NCBI GenBank assembly: GCA_002951815.1
Contig: CP019454.1
Coordinates: 2,542,001-2,606,000 of the forward strand
DNA: 64,000 nucleotides
Direction: 5' to 3'
Source of the DNA: Sulfobacillus thermotolerans
Lineage (GTDB): Bacteria; Bacillota; Sulfobacillia; Sulfobacillales; Sulfobacillaceae
Positions 54,214 to 62,044 of the stretch are shown one piece after another; positions within the stretch are counted from its first letter, which is position 1, and the number at the start of each line of letters is the position of its first letter. The position numbers were made by a program, and so were the translations under genes. The notes under the pieces were generated by a model. That model was not told the origin of the DNA and ran no database searches. It saw only the letters and a list, made by a program, of their open reading frames with translations.

Positions 54214-54839
54214 GATGACGCCTCCTCCACGGCGTGTCTCACGCCGTCGAGCAATTTTTGGTTCTTGCGGGAGCGGCTGTCGTAGAGCCGAGCCGAAAAC
54301 ACGGTGATTATTTCGAGGACGTCTTGAGCCAGCTCTTCCTCAAAGGTCGTGTCCTCGCCTTGATTGAGAATCACCACCTCCACCTGCTTGGCTTCGCAGA
54401 TCGCAAAGACGAGCTCCGCCCCAAAGCGCACGAGACGGTCCTTATGGGTCACAACCAGCCGACCGACCCGGTCGGCGAGGATGTCATTTAAGAGGCGCTT
54501 GAGACCCTTTTTGTGATAATTCATCCCGGATCCGAGATCCGCCACGACCTCAAAGGTCCACCCTTGACGGGCACAATAGATCTCCAGCACGTGCTTTTGC
54601 CGCTCCAGATCGTCTTTCTGGTCGTGGCTCGATACGCGGGCATAGGCAACGGTTTTGCGACGCGGGCTGCGTCGGTGAAACTGGTCAGGTCGCAACCGGG
54701 CCAAGTCGTAACGCCGATACCCACCCGCTGTGCGTTCATCGGGCAACAACGTTCCTTCGTGGTCCCATCGACGTAACGTCGATGGGGTCACACCTAAAAA
54801 TTCCGCCGCTTCACGAATGCCGACAAGTTTTCTATGCAT
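54210..54839 (-). CDS. tnpA: IS607-family serine recombinase transposase (TnpA)
   Basis: 209 residues. A MerR-like helix-turn-helix lies at 6-45 (GIREAAEFLGVTPSTLRRW), followed by the serine-recombinase domain with YARVSS near 66-71 (nucleophile Ser70) and RLVRFG later. Coupled to tnpB by an ATGA overlap. A TATAAT on the minus strand just upstream of the ATG may be its -10. Full length, so probably functional. Confidence 0.92.
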   Translation of the reverse strand: MHRKLVGIREAAEFLGVTPSTLRRWDHEGTLLPDERTAGGYRRYDLARLRPDQFHRRSPRRKTVAYARVSSHDQKDDLERQKHVLEIYCARQGWTFEVVADLGSGMNYHKKGLKRLLNDILADRVGRLVVTHKDRLVRFGAELVFAICEAKQVEVVILNQGEDTTFEEELAQDVLEIITVFSARLYDSRSRKNQKLLDGVRHAVEEASS

Positions 54840-54955
54840 ACCTAAATTATACAATAATGGGTAACCATAGGTAAACTTTTAGCAAACTGTTAAAACCCCG
54901 AATACCCCCCTTTTGACCAGAGAATTTAGTTGCTCAGCGAATATCTAATTCCTTC

Positions 54956-55138
54956 CTAATCTTCTAGTGGACCGAATTCAATTTCTTCGAGTTCTTCTTC
55001 AGTACCGGCGTCATCCCATTTAACGACCACGGCCCGCATGAGACAGGCCGGATTTCGACGAATGCGGATCACACGCCCATTGCGACGCCCGGTAGGTTGC
55101 CGAGGATCAGTGACGTGGTCTCCTACTTGGATTGCCAC
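54956..55138 (-). CDS. Small conserved-looking basic/acidic protein
   Basis: 60 residues, start GTG with AAAGGAG upstream. Beta-rich, with GDHVTDP and GRVIRIRR near the start like a KOW/SH3-type small barrel, and an acidic tail (EEELEEIEFG). No family assigned. Lies just outside the IS607 element. Confidence 0.6.
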   Translation of the reverse strand: MAIQVGDHVTDPRQPTGRRNGRVIRIRRNPACLMRAVVVKWDDAGTEEELEEIEFGPLED

Positions 55139-55534
55139 GGTGTCTACTCCTTTCCCATTGGTCTCTAGATGAACTTAACATATCGCTACGAATCCTGTTC
55201 GCAGACTCGGGACGTCGCCATGAAGTGCCTGATGTTTATGACGATGTGTTGAGTAGGGTGTCTTTAGTCTTCGGCCACTCTTTTTAAAGGACACAATACC
55301 ACAGTCCATGTCAATCTATTATACTTTCATCGTTTGGACCATTGATGCTTGGACGTATTTACGCCGTTGCAATGCTCGTTTAGTGTGGGAAGGTCCATAA
55401 GCACCAAACTTTCCGCATTATTACGAGGATTGTCGATCGATACGTCGACGAAAACTCGTGCCGCCTGCTTTTGCACCTTTTGTCAGGAGTGCACTATTGG
55501 GCAAAATGGGTGATTCCCCTTCACCGCACGCTAC
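55139..55534. other. Intergenic stretch, no gene
   Basis: About 400 bases without a supported gene; no strong repeat or promoter noticed. Confidence 0.35.
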
Positions 55535-55718
55535 CTATGACTGTTCGGCGGTGACCTGAACGACGAATTCCATAATGTGTTTATGGTAAAAACCTTTACT
55601 TGGTCCTAACGGGCCTGGTCGTGAACCGTACTGTAAAAAAATATACGTCAACCACATCAGGCACCACCATAACCACAGATAGGCAAAAACCAAGGGAACC
55701 TTCTCAGTCCATCACGGC
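55535..55718 (-). pseudogene. Possible heme-copper-oxidase subunit II-like remnant
   Basis: A start-less minus-strand frame reads VPLVFAYLWLWWCLMWLTY (membrane helix) then GSRPGPLGPSKGFY and EFVVQVTAEQ before a TAG. The helix plus a V-x-A-x-Q segment recalls the N-terminus of oxidase subunit II, where VxAxQW starts the cupredoxin domain. Truncated. Tentative. Confidence 0.35.
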
Positions 55719-55788
55719 AGCCATTAACGTCTTATTACTCTTGATACCACCAATTAATCATGATGACAGGGGCAAAGGCCAAAGGTCT

Positions 55789-56010
55789 TCAAGTTGTCGG
55801 CGTAAAGTCGATGGCCCAATTACCATCACTTATCTCCCTAGCTTGCCCCTCGTAACCCCTATGGGCGAGTACATTTAACAACGGGTTCGGTCGAAAAGTC
55901 GCCCAAAGCCGAAAGCCTTCGCCCGCCCGCAATTCTGCCACAAACGCCATAATGTCATCAAAAGGGTCAACACCGGCGTTCAGCATCGGCCGTACATCCA
56001 ATTCTTTCAT
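55789..56010 (-). CDS. DUF2249 protein, single domain
   Basis: 73 residues. LDVRPMLNAGVDPFDDIMAF and RGYEGQAREISDGNW are the DUF2249 pattern. GGAGG precedes the ATG at 56010. It lies downstream of the minus-strand Fnr-type promoter at 56475, with a plus-strand DUF2249 gene in between. Confidence 0.75.
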   Translation of the reverse strand: MKELDVRPMLNAGVDPFDDIMAFVAELRAGEGFRLWATFRPNPLLNVLAHRGYEGQAREISDGNWAIDFTPTT

Positions 56011-56123
56011 CTCACTTAGACCTCCTACAGTGTGAATAGTCAACGTCGTAACAAGCCACCCATTGTCCGAAATAAAAATGGTTGGACACGTTGCCACTAC
56101 ATTCCATTAAGGAGGCCCCTTCA

Positions 56124-56411
56124 ATTACGCGACAAGCCTGTATCGCCTCTGCAGGCCCTCCCTCACAAATCCGAGAAGCGCGCGGAGACAAAGATCCGCG
56201 TCGCATATGTAGACATCTAACAATTCTCGCAGCGTTCGATGCCCTGCCGCAAGGATTTTCCGCGTTGTTGATTAATGACCACGATCCCAAGCCACTGCTT
56301 TATCAGTTGGAAGCGGAGCAACCAGGAGCTTTCGAAGCGGATTATCAGGAATCAGGGCCAATACGGTTCTCGATTCTCTTAAAACGGGCGGCGGCAAAAG
56401 TGGTGCATTAA
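56124..56411 (+). CDS. DUF2249 protein with a possible ATT start
   Basis: About 95 residues. The DUF2249 signature is clear: RHLTILAAFDALPQG, then NDHDPKPLLYQLEAEQPGAF and ESGPIRFSILLKR. The best ribosome-binding site, AAGGAGG, is eight bases before an in-frame ATT (56124); no ATG, GTG or TTG is placed as well, the nearest being TTG 56082, upstream of the site. ATT starts are known but rare. The gene is opposite to, and overlapped by, an Fnr-type transcript. Confidence 0.65.
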   Translation: MTRQACIASAGPPSQIREARGDKDPRRICRHLTILAAFDALPQGFSALLINDHDPKPLLYQLEAEQPGAFEADYQESGPIRFSILLKRAAAKVVH

Positions 56412-56433
56412 TAATGATGACGGGTTCAAGCAT
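56272..56433 (-). CDS. Possible small ORF, antisense to the DUF2249 gene
   Basis: 53 codons from ATG 56433 with GGAGGG six bases upstream, first ORF of the transcript from the Fnr-type promoter at 56475. N-terminus LEPVIII, then Pro-rich. Lies antisense to the clear DUF2249 gene, so either a small protein or a decayed start of another DUF2249-like gene. Confidence 0.35.
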   Translation of the reverse strand: MLEPVIIINAPLLPPPVLRESRTVLALIPDNPLRKLLVAPLPTDKAVAWDRGH

Positions 56434-56474
56434 TATATTCCCTCCTACATAATGTTAATCTTGTATCATCAGAC

Positions 56475-56517
56475 ATTTTATTAGCCTTTGTGACGACTTG
56501 ATGTGATAACGGTCACA
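56475..56517 (-). promoter_or_regulatory. Crp/Fnr-type site and -10, minus strand
   Basis: TGTGA-TAACGG-TCACA (56502-56517) is a perfect consensus dyad. On the minus strand TAAAAT lies at 56480-56475, 29.5 bp from the centre. It drives transcription toward the DUF2249 gene at 56010. Confidence 0.8.
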
Positions 56518-56600
56518 GTCCGAGCCATTTTTACCAAGGTAACTTATCGATGAAACCCTGCTAGTAGATCTCTGCAGCCACAGCTTAATTTTCGAGGAAT

Positions 56601-56648
56601 GCACCAATGAGCACCCTTTTCCCAAATCTAAAGGGTGCTCATTGGTGC
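56601..56648. repeat. Perfect 19-bp inverted repeat
   Basis: GCACCAATGAGCACCCTTT and AAAGGGTGCTCATTGGTGC are exact complements around a 10-base loop. There is no T-run at either side, so it is not a simple terminator. It could be a transcript-processing hairpin, a recombination site or a relic of a small mobile unit. Confidence 0.6.
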
Positions 56649-57045
56649 AAATTGTTGCATGACCATCGCGTCTCGCCAATGCGATGAGTGAGCCCACACG
56701 GCGCGTCGGTGGGTTACACCTGTAAATCGCTGTAACGGTCCATCATATCGACGTCGCCAAAGATAGGCTCGGGCTACCAAATTCGAAGCTAGGTCTGCAT
56801 CTTGCTTGTGTAAAAGTTGGTGACCCTTCGGCTCGTGGGCCGCGTGCTTACGCCCTGATCTGACAACCAACGCCCCGCGATCGTCCAATCATCCCTATCT
56901 GCTTCATGGACCCGCGCATCTCCTTGTGACTCGTTGAGCTCTGTGATAATAAGCTCACTTATTTGATTTACTCGGCAGTCGCACCACGTAAGCCATCCAT
57001 TGCCCTCCTATGTCCCAATTATCAGCTCGACCGCAGAATTTATAG
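56649..57045 (-). pseudogene. Decayed minus-strand gene after the membrane protein
   Basis: Just after the end of the next gene, an ATAGGAGGG site and ATG (57000) open frames that soon stop, while a coding-like frame in another phase reads NQISELIITELNESQGDAR and WTIAGRWLSDQGV. This suggests a frameshifted small gene in the same operon. Family unknown. A TGTGA-N8-TCACT half-dyad (56942) lies here. Confidence 0.35.
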
Positions 57046-58374
57046 TCATCGCCGTTGTGGTATCGGACTTTGAGCGTCGTTTCCAGTTTCCATCTTGGGG
57101 TGGGCGGCATGATATAAGGCGCGAGCGATATCAAGAGATGCGAGACAAGTTATGGCGGCGACCACTCTAAACCCATTAAACCATCCAACTGCCAACCACA
57201 CACTGCCCAATAATACCGCCATAAAGTAAATGACATATCCATAGCGGTCACGCCGTTCATTAACTAAGTCCTGTACTCGAGGGACCCGTCCTTTCCCCAT
57301 GTGGGTTCCGTAATGATTGAGCCATGTTAGAAAAGGAATAATTTTATACAGTTGCGTGAGTGCTAGGCCCCCCAACCATCCATAAAGAGCCAAATACGTC
57401 AGCGCGATGTCAATACGCCTTAACGAGCCGCTGACCTGCACAACAGTAGCTGCAATGATTACGACACCTAAATAGGTCAACGCGATCGTGACATAACGAC
57501 TATTGAGTTCCAACTGGCGCCGCTTACGTTGTTGATACAGCACGCGCATATCCCAAAGATAAAATGAGAGTCCCATCAACATGACAATCCAAGCAACAGT
57601 AGGCCATTGATCGGCACCCATCCAGCGTCCCCACCATACCCCTAAAATGCCTAATGCTGTTGCGATATACCCGATCCAACCCGCCGCACCGCGGTGCTCG
57701 TTGGAAAGAGTGAACATAGATAGGAGTTTATAGGATACGCCCATTGCTGTAAGCGTAAGCCAACCTCCGACGCCGCCGATGACATGGGCCGCAAGGCCGC
57801 GTCCTCCCATAACCACTAGCCATGAAGGGGGAAATAACTTCGGATCCGCAAATGACACCGCAAACGTTAACCCCGCTAACACCGTAAGCAGAAGATACCC
57901 CAAGCCCGTTGCCACGAGCCATGCTGGCAGTGTCCACGGCCACGCCCGCTTTAGGGTGAGGCCTAAGTTCAAAAGAGCGACGATGACACCTAATACCACC
58001 AACGTGCCGCCACTCGGCAAGAGCCATGGAAGGTTCGGCAATACCCCTCCCGGTACTTGACCGGGTATCGCGAGAAATCCTGCCACCATCCCTACCAGTC
58101 CTAGTGTGAGAAACGCCAGTGTAATCCCAGCCCACGTCTGGCTCACTAGTTCGGTTTCCGTCAACACCGGCACAAATTGATGCAACGCGCCTATCATCAG
58201 AATGGTTAAAAATCCGATCGTCGTAAGGTGCACACTCACCAACACCCAAGCCGACCCGATATTTTGAAGAGGTTGGGCATCACCCGAAGCCCATACCCCT
58301 TGCGCCAAGATCAAACAGATCACAGCCACGGTAAAGTAAGTCATACTCCAACGAGATAATCGTACGCCACGCAC
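57046..58374 (-). CDS. Multi-pass membrane protein with conserved histidines, NnrS/heme-copper-like (paralog B)
   Basis: 442 residues, about twelve helices. Histidine motifs align with the 49777 protein: VHLTTIGFLTILMIGALHQ near 50, AAHVIGGVGGWL near 205 and PFLTWLNHYGTHMGKGRVPR near 355. Start is GTG 58374 with AAAGGAG upstream; a TTG at 58392 overlaps the site. Third gene of the operon cupin-ferredoxin-membrane protein below the Fnr-type site at 59193. Could bind heme and act in quinol or nitrogen-oxide chemistry; inferred. Confidence 0.68.
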   Translation of the reverse strand: MRGVRLSRWSMTYFTVAVICLILAQGVWASGDAQPLQNIGSAWVLVSVHLTTIGFLTILMIGALHQFVPVLTETELVSQTWAGITLAFLTLGLVGMVAGFLAIPGQVPGGVLPNLPWLLPSGGTLVVLGVIVALLNLGLTLKRAWPWTLPAWLVATGLGYLLLTVLAGLTFAVSFADPKLFPPSWLVVMGGRGLAAHVIGGVGGWLTLTAMGVSYKLLSMFTLSNEHRGAAGWIGYIATALGILGVWWGRWMGADQWPTVAWIVMLMGLSFYLWDMRVLYQQRKRRQLELNSRYVTIALTYLGVVIIAATVVQVSGSLRRIDIALTYLALYGWLGGLALTQLYKIIPFLTWLNHYGTHMGKGRVPRVQDLVNERRDRYGYVIYFMAVLLGSVWLAVGWFNGFRVVAAITCLASLDIARALYHAAHPKMETGNDAQSPIPQRR

Positions 58375-58438
58375 TGCCTTTCTCCTTTCCAATCACTCTA
58401 CGCTAAAGGGATACACGCTTCTCAAGTCCTCTGAGGCC

Positions 58439-58722
58439 TTATTTTGGCGTCCAAGTTAAGTAAAATTGCCGATTCGCCTCGATATCCTCTCGATACTCGT
58501 CTGGCATATCATCGAGATAAAATATTGCGTCCGCCGGTCATACGTCAGACGTAGGCCCCGTAGTCAATACACACCCGCGATCAATATAAAGCTGAGGTGC
58601 GGCGTCGTAGGCTTCTCGGCCATCCAACTCGGAACTCGGATGAATGCAATCCACCGGATACACTTCAACGCAACTTTGGTCTTTTACCGCAACACATCGG
58701 CGGGTAATGACACATGAGCCAT
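58439..58722 (-). pseudogene. Ferredoxin gene, decayed, with Cys-to-Tyr changes
   Basis: From ATG 58722 (GGAGAG upstream) the frames together read like a 7Fe/8Fe ferredoxin: CVAVKDQSCVEVYPVDCIHP, then QLYIDRG, CIDYGAYV, and PADAIFYLDDMP to a TAA at 58439. Expected ligands in VEVCPVDC and CIDCGAC are Tyr instead of Cys in three places, and at least two frameshifts occur. It lies between the cupin and membrane-protein genes of an Fnr-type operon. Confidence 0.65.
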
Positions 58723-58767
58723 GATCATCTCTCCTTAGAATGCTCCCCTTCATGCGGTTATCCGTGC

Positions 58768-59094
58768 CTAGACGTTTGCTAAGCTGTGATACCGTGGATG
58801 CGGAATCAAAACGAGTGGGACTAGCGACTCTTCCAATGCGGTTATAGCATGATGTTCATTCGGTGGGAGCTTCACCATCTGACCACGCGTCAATATTTGT
58901 TGGTTCGCCGCGTTTAGGTGAATACGTCCTCTCAACACTTGGATGATGGCAATACTGGTTGTGACATGGTCCTTTAGCATTTGGCCCTGCGTAAATCCAA
59001 ACCATACAATAGCTGCGTGGTCTTCATCATAGATATGCTTCACGACCACATGGCCCCTATCATATAGGTCGCGATCGTCAATGCTCCTGATCAT
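58768..59094 (-). CDS. Cupin-domain protein
   Basis: 108 residues. Beta-barrel pattern with the second cupin motif as RGQMVKLPPNEHHAI near 80 and metal-type histidines at DHV (near 45) and EHH. GGGAGG lies eight bases before ATG 59094; a longer frame upstream lacks a site. First gene of a minus-strand operon under an Fnr-type promoter. Such small cupins often accompany DUF2249 and nitrogen-oxide genes. Function unknown. Confidence 0.75.
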   Translation of the reverse strand: MIRSIDDRDLYDRGHVVVKHIYDEDHAAIVWFGFTQGQMLKDHVTTSIAIIQVLRGRIHLNAANQQILTRGQMVKLPPNEHHAITALEESLVPLVLIPHPRYHSLANV

Positions 59095-59165
59095 CAGTAC
59101 ACCTCCCCGACGGAAATGGCTACCACCCTGCCCGAATCCATCCAAACCCTATCACGTTCATGTCT

Positions 59166-59208
59166 AGCGTAGCTGATAGACCCACAGTCCAGTGTGACCA
59201 TCATCACA
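59166..59208 (-). promoter_or_regulatory. Crp/Fnr-type site and -10 for the cupin operon
   Basis: TGTGA-CCATCA-TCACA (59193-59208) followed on the minus strand by TACGCT (59171-59166), 29.5 bp from the centre. Confidence 0.78.
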
Positions 59209-59270
59209 GTTGGTTTCTATCGTGCAACTCCTTCTGTAACGCATTCCTAAAATGCCAACACGCGGTTAAG

Positions 59271-59313
59271 CGTGATCTAGATCACACTGAATCCGGTTGG
59301 GCTAAGAGATAAT
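59271..59313 (+). promoter_or_regulatory. Crp/Fnr-type site and -10 for the DUF59 gene
   Basis: GTGATCTAGATCAC (59272-59285) is a perfect palindrome with N6 spacing; GATAAT follows at 59308-59313, 29.5 bp from the centre. The site lies 78 bp from the divergent cupin-operon site. Confidence 0.8.
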
Positions 59314-59361
59314 AAACGTGGGCAAGGTTAAAAGAACAACACCGGAAGGAGTCTTTCGATT

Positions 59362-59667
59362 ATGCCAGAGTTAACGGAAGAAATGGTTACAGACGCTCTG
59401 AAAGATGTTATCGACCCTGAACTGGGGTACAATATTGTTGATTTAGGACTTATATACGGCATTACTATTCAAAATGGCCAAGTTGACGTGGTCATGACTA
59501 TGACGACTCCGGGATGCCCGGCCAGCAATTACATTCAGGAAGGCACACAGAATCGATTACTCGACATCGATGGAGTGAAGGATGCCCACGTAACGGTGGT
59601 TTGGTCTCCCGCATGGGATCCGGCTATGATGTCCGATGACGCCAAGCGGTACTTCGGCTTGGCTTAG
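59362..59667 (+). CDS. DUF59/MIP18-family Fe-S cluster assembly-like protein
   Basis: 101 residues. DVIDPELGYNIVDLGLIYG near residue 14 is the DUF59 hallmark, and TTPGCPASNYI near 49 holds the reactive cysteine as in SufT/PaaD proteins. CGGAAGGAG precedes the ATG. Controlled by an Fnr-type promoter divergent from the cupin operon. Might repair or insert Fe-S clusters in the anaerobic or nitrogen-oxide response. Confidence 0.85.
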   Translation: MPELTEEMVTDALKDVIDPELGYNIVDLGLIYGITIQNGQVDVVMTMTTPGCPASNYIQEGTQNRLLDIDGVKDAHVTVVWSPAWDPAMMSDDAKRYFGLA

Positions 59668-60461
59668 CATAAGGAGAAGAGATGACGGCCGTCACCCCAA
59701 CAGGAATGCTGAGCTCATTAAACATCCTCCGGTGCAACACCGGTTTATCCCACCAACACGGCCCGAAAGGCTTGTGCCACAGTGGTTGTCGTGCCCACAA
59801 AACGTCCCATCCGTAATGCTTTCCGAAAGCGTATATTCAGCTGGTGATATCAGCATCTTACCTACGGAAAAAATGCTAAAAGCCGCACCAACCTCGACCA
59901 CGATGTGCGCCATCTTGACCTCCAGCAAGGACAAAAAATATAGTAATTAACCAAATGGCAAAGAGACGCTGAAAGGCGCTAATGTGAATTGGCCACCCGC
60001 TGGTGTCCTCCATTACTCGGACAGAGGGAGCCCATAGGCCATTACGGTGACCGCGTACATCAGTTACAAGGGAATTTATTACGATAACGCCATCATTGAA
60101 TCTTGGCACATCATAGAGCCATCAGCTCTTCCTGTATGCAGTGCTATACGAAAGCGACACTGTCTAAAGCGCTGAAATCATGAGAACACGAACTCCACTG
60201 GCTAGCCCATAATCCGCATCAACGTTCTCGTTCATGTCGCTCAATAGCATTCTTAATGACCTTAGCGCACGCCTTACGGATGCGGCCATGTCATGGAATC
60301 CCTGATTGATCGACCACCTCAATATGGACAACCTGATTTTGCAAATCCTTAGTGCATAGGTCTTCAAATCTGGACTTTCTTCTAAATAGGTCCACTTGAG
60401 CGCAACTTGCATACGGTGTGGAGGAAAACATTGGTAAAAAAGGAAGGAGTCGGATGTTCAC
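59668..60461. other. Degenerate stretch after DUF59
   Basis: Immediately downstream an AAGGAG site and ATG (59682) open a 44-codon frame (to 59816), probably the start of a lost second gene of that operon; a neighbouring frame reads ELIKHPPVQHRFIPPTRPER. Several short coding-like frames follow on both strands, including one minus-strand frame with a hydrophobic helix (59876-60109). No family can be assigned. Confidence 0.35.
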
Positions 60462-61646
60462 ATGGCGCTTTCATCCCACCAAATTATTCTCTATGCCGCA
60501 GATGATAATGATTTTTCCATTGCCCTAGCGGCTGCCGCGGTGTCAGGTATTCCTGCGTGTCAAGTCACAGGAAATTTTTTTGACGCATGGATCTATACGT
60601 CAAGTGGAGAATACCTCGTAATTGCCGTGGGAGGGCCAGCCAATAACGCTCTCTATTATAATCCTTGCGGCTGGTCTAACCCTGATCAAGAACCCCAAGG
60701 CACTACGCCTTTTGACATTGCCCCAGCGCCACGCGACACGTTACCAGGTGCAAATTGGTACGTCAATGCCAGTGGTAACCAAGCGCATCAAACCTTGGAA
60801 TTGGCGACTTGCTTCACCTATTTCGCCGTGCATGCCAGCCTACCTTCAGGAATTACCCCGCCCCCCGCGATTAGTCCGATGTATATCTGCGGTGGATCCT
60901 CGAATATTTCTTGCGTCTGCTCCCTCATGACGCCGCTGCCGCCTACCGGACTTTATTATGGTGCCGACCTCGGGACCAATCAAATTCCCCCGATTAACGC
61001 GTGCGGCATGACGTTTTACATTGGGCAAATGGGGGGCGGACTGAACGCCGGAACATCAACAACGTGTGGGTACACCGTTTTCGGCAATTTCTCGACTCTA
61101 GCAGCTCAAGCAGCGTTGAACAATAAAGGCGCGGTGTATGGAGAGTGGTTTTTGTTGGGGCCGGCATTCTACAACGGCTGTGTAGGCGCCAGTTCGCAAG
61201 AGGAAGCCTACCAATGGGGCATGCAGCAAGCCAATGCTGCCGTGACTGCGCTAGCGCAGTTTCCAGAAATTAATCGTCGCACCATCTTTACCGATGTAGA
61301 ACCCGGCAGTTGGTCCACTAATACTAGCTTAAACCAAGCCGTGATTCTCGGTTTCTTAGCGCAAATTAAGCAACGTGGCCACGAGCCCGGAGTTTATTCT
61401 TCTCCGTGTTTTTGGCAAGAGATTACCGCATCAATGATGCTTCCATGTGGCACGGTGACCTGGACCGCCGAATTTTCCTACGCCGCGGCCCCCGCTTGTC
61501 CCTCGCACTTCATTCCGCAACCCTATGCGCCATGTCCCAGCCCCTATGTTGGTCCACAAGCATTTGGCGGAATTCTCCCTAATATATGGCAATATTATGA
61601 GTCTGATACGGTTGATTGGGATGTAGCCAACGCTCTACCAGACTAA
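60462..61646 (+). CDS. DUF1906/GH25-like glycoside-hydrolase-fold protein, Cys-rich
   Basis: 394 residues. The C-terminal half (about 165-394) has the TIM-barrel pattern of Rv2525c/DUF1906 proteins, with YYGADLG at the beginning, IFTDVEPGSW (acidic residues at the barrel centre), HEPGVYSS, and a final WQYYESDTVDWDV. The N-terminal half is a separate domain of unknown family. Around fourteen cysteines suggest disulfides outside the cell, yet no signal peptide is visible. AAGGAG stands about 13 bases upstream. Confidence 0.6.
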   Translation: MALSSHQIILYAADDNDFSIALAAAAVSGIPACQVTGNFFDAWIYTSSGEYLVIAVGGPANNALYYNPCGWSNPDQEPQGTTPFDIAPAPRDTLPGANWYVNASGNQAHQTLELATCFTYFAVHASLPSGITPPPAISPMYICGGSSNISCVCSLMTPLPPTGLYYGADLGTNQIPPINACGMTFYIGQMGGGLNAGTSTTCGYTVFGNFSTLAAQAALNNKGAVYGEWFLLGPAFYNGCVGASSQEEAYQWGMQQANAAVTALAQFPEINRRTIFTDVEPGSWSTNTSLNQAVILGFLAQIKQRGHEPGVYSSPCFWQEITASMMLPCGTVTWTAEFSYAAAPACPSHFIPQPYAPCPSPYVGPQAFGGILPNIWQYYESDTVDWDVANALPD

Positions 61647-62044
61647 GATCGGAGGGAATATCAATCGAGCAGGAGGGGGCGTCTCGCCCCCGACCTCTCA
61701 CACCACCCTCGGCGATCCGCGGTAAACGTTTGATTCAACACGTTCTCATGCACCGGCCACGGATGCCGCGAATATTAATGACGTGGCTGCGTGAATATTG
61801 TCGGAATTAAGCAGCGCTGTCCATGTCAACACCCGTGGGGCTTCGGCTCCTAGACAATACACAGTCCGACCCGAGTTGTAATCCCACGTCTAGCGAGGAT
61901 CTACCTGACCATAGGCATAGACGAAAGTCTGGCAGCCTCACCTGCTGTAAGTTCTACATACCGGGTTGTAATACCTTTTTTGGAACCGAATTTTTGGTAA
62001 ATAGCGGTAGATGTGCGGTAGGAACGGTACTTAGCGTCCGGTTG
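61647..62044. other. Non-coding stretch with a GC-rich hairpin, possible group II intron end
   Basis: A perfect hairpin GGGGGCG-TCT-CGCCCCC (61675-61691) lies after the DUF1906 gene. Read on the minus strand, the surrounding sequence (GGTGGTGTGAGAGGTCGGGG, hairpin, then CTCCTGCTCGAT) resembles the 3' end of some bacterial group II introns. No reverse transcriptase gene is nearby. Confidence 0.35.

Noticed and set aside
53814-54491. Long frames in other phases across the IS607 genes
   Set aside because: GC-rich shadows of tnpB and tnpA; the catalytic residues are all in the annotated frames.
56942-56959. TGTGATAATAAGCTCACT as a sixth Crp/Fnr site
   Set aside because: The half-sites are 8 bases apart instead of 6, the second half is TCACT, and no -10 lies at the proper distance on either strand.
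59692-59934. 80-codon minus-strand frame downstream of DUF59
   Set aside because: No ribosome-binding site and low-complexity composition; not distinguishable from a chance frame.
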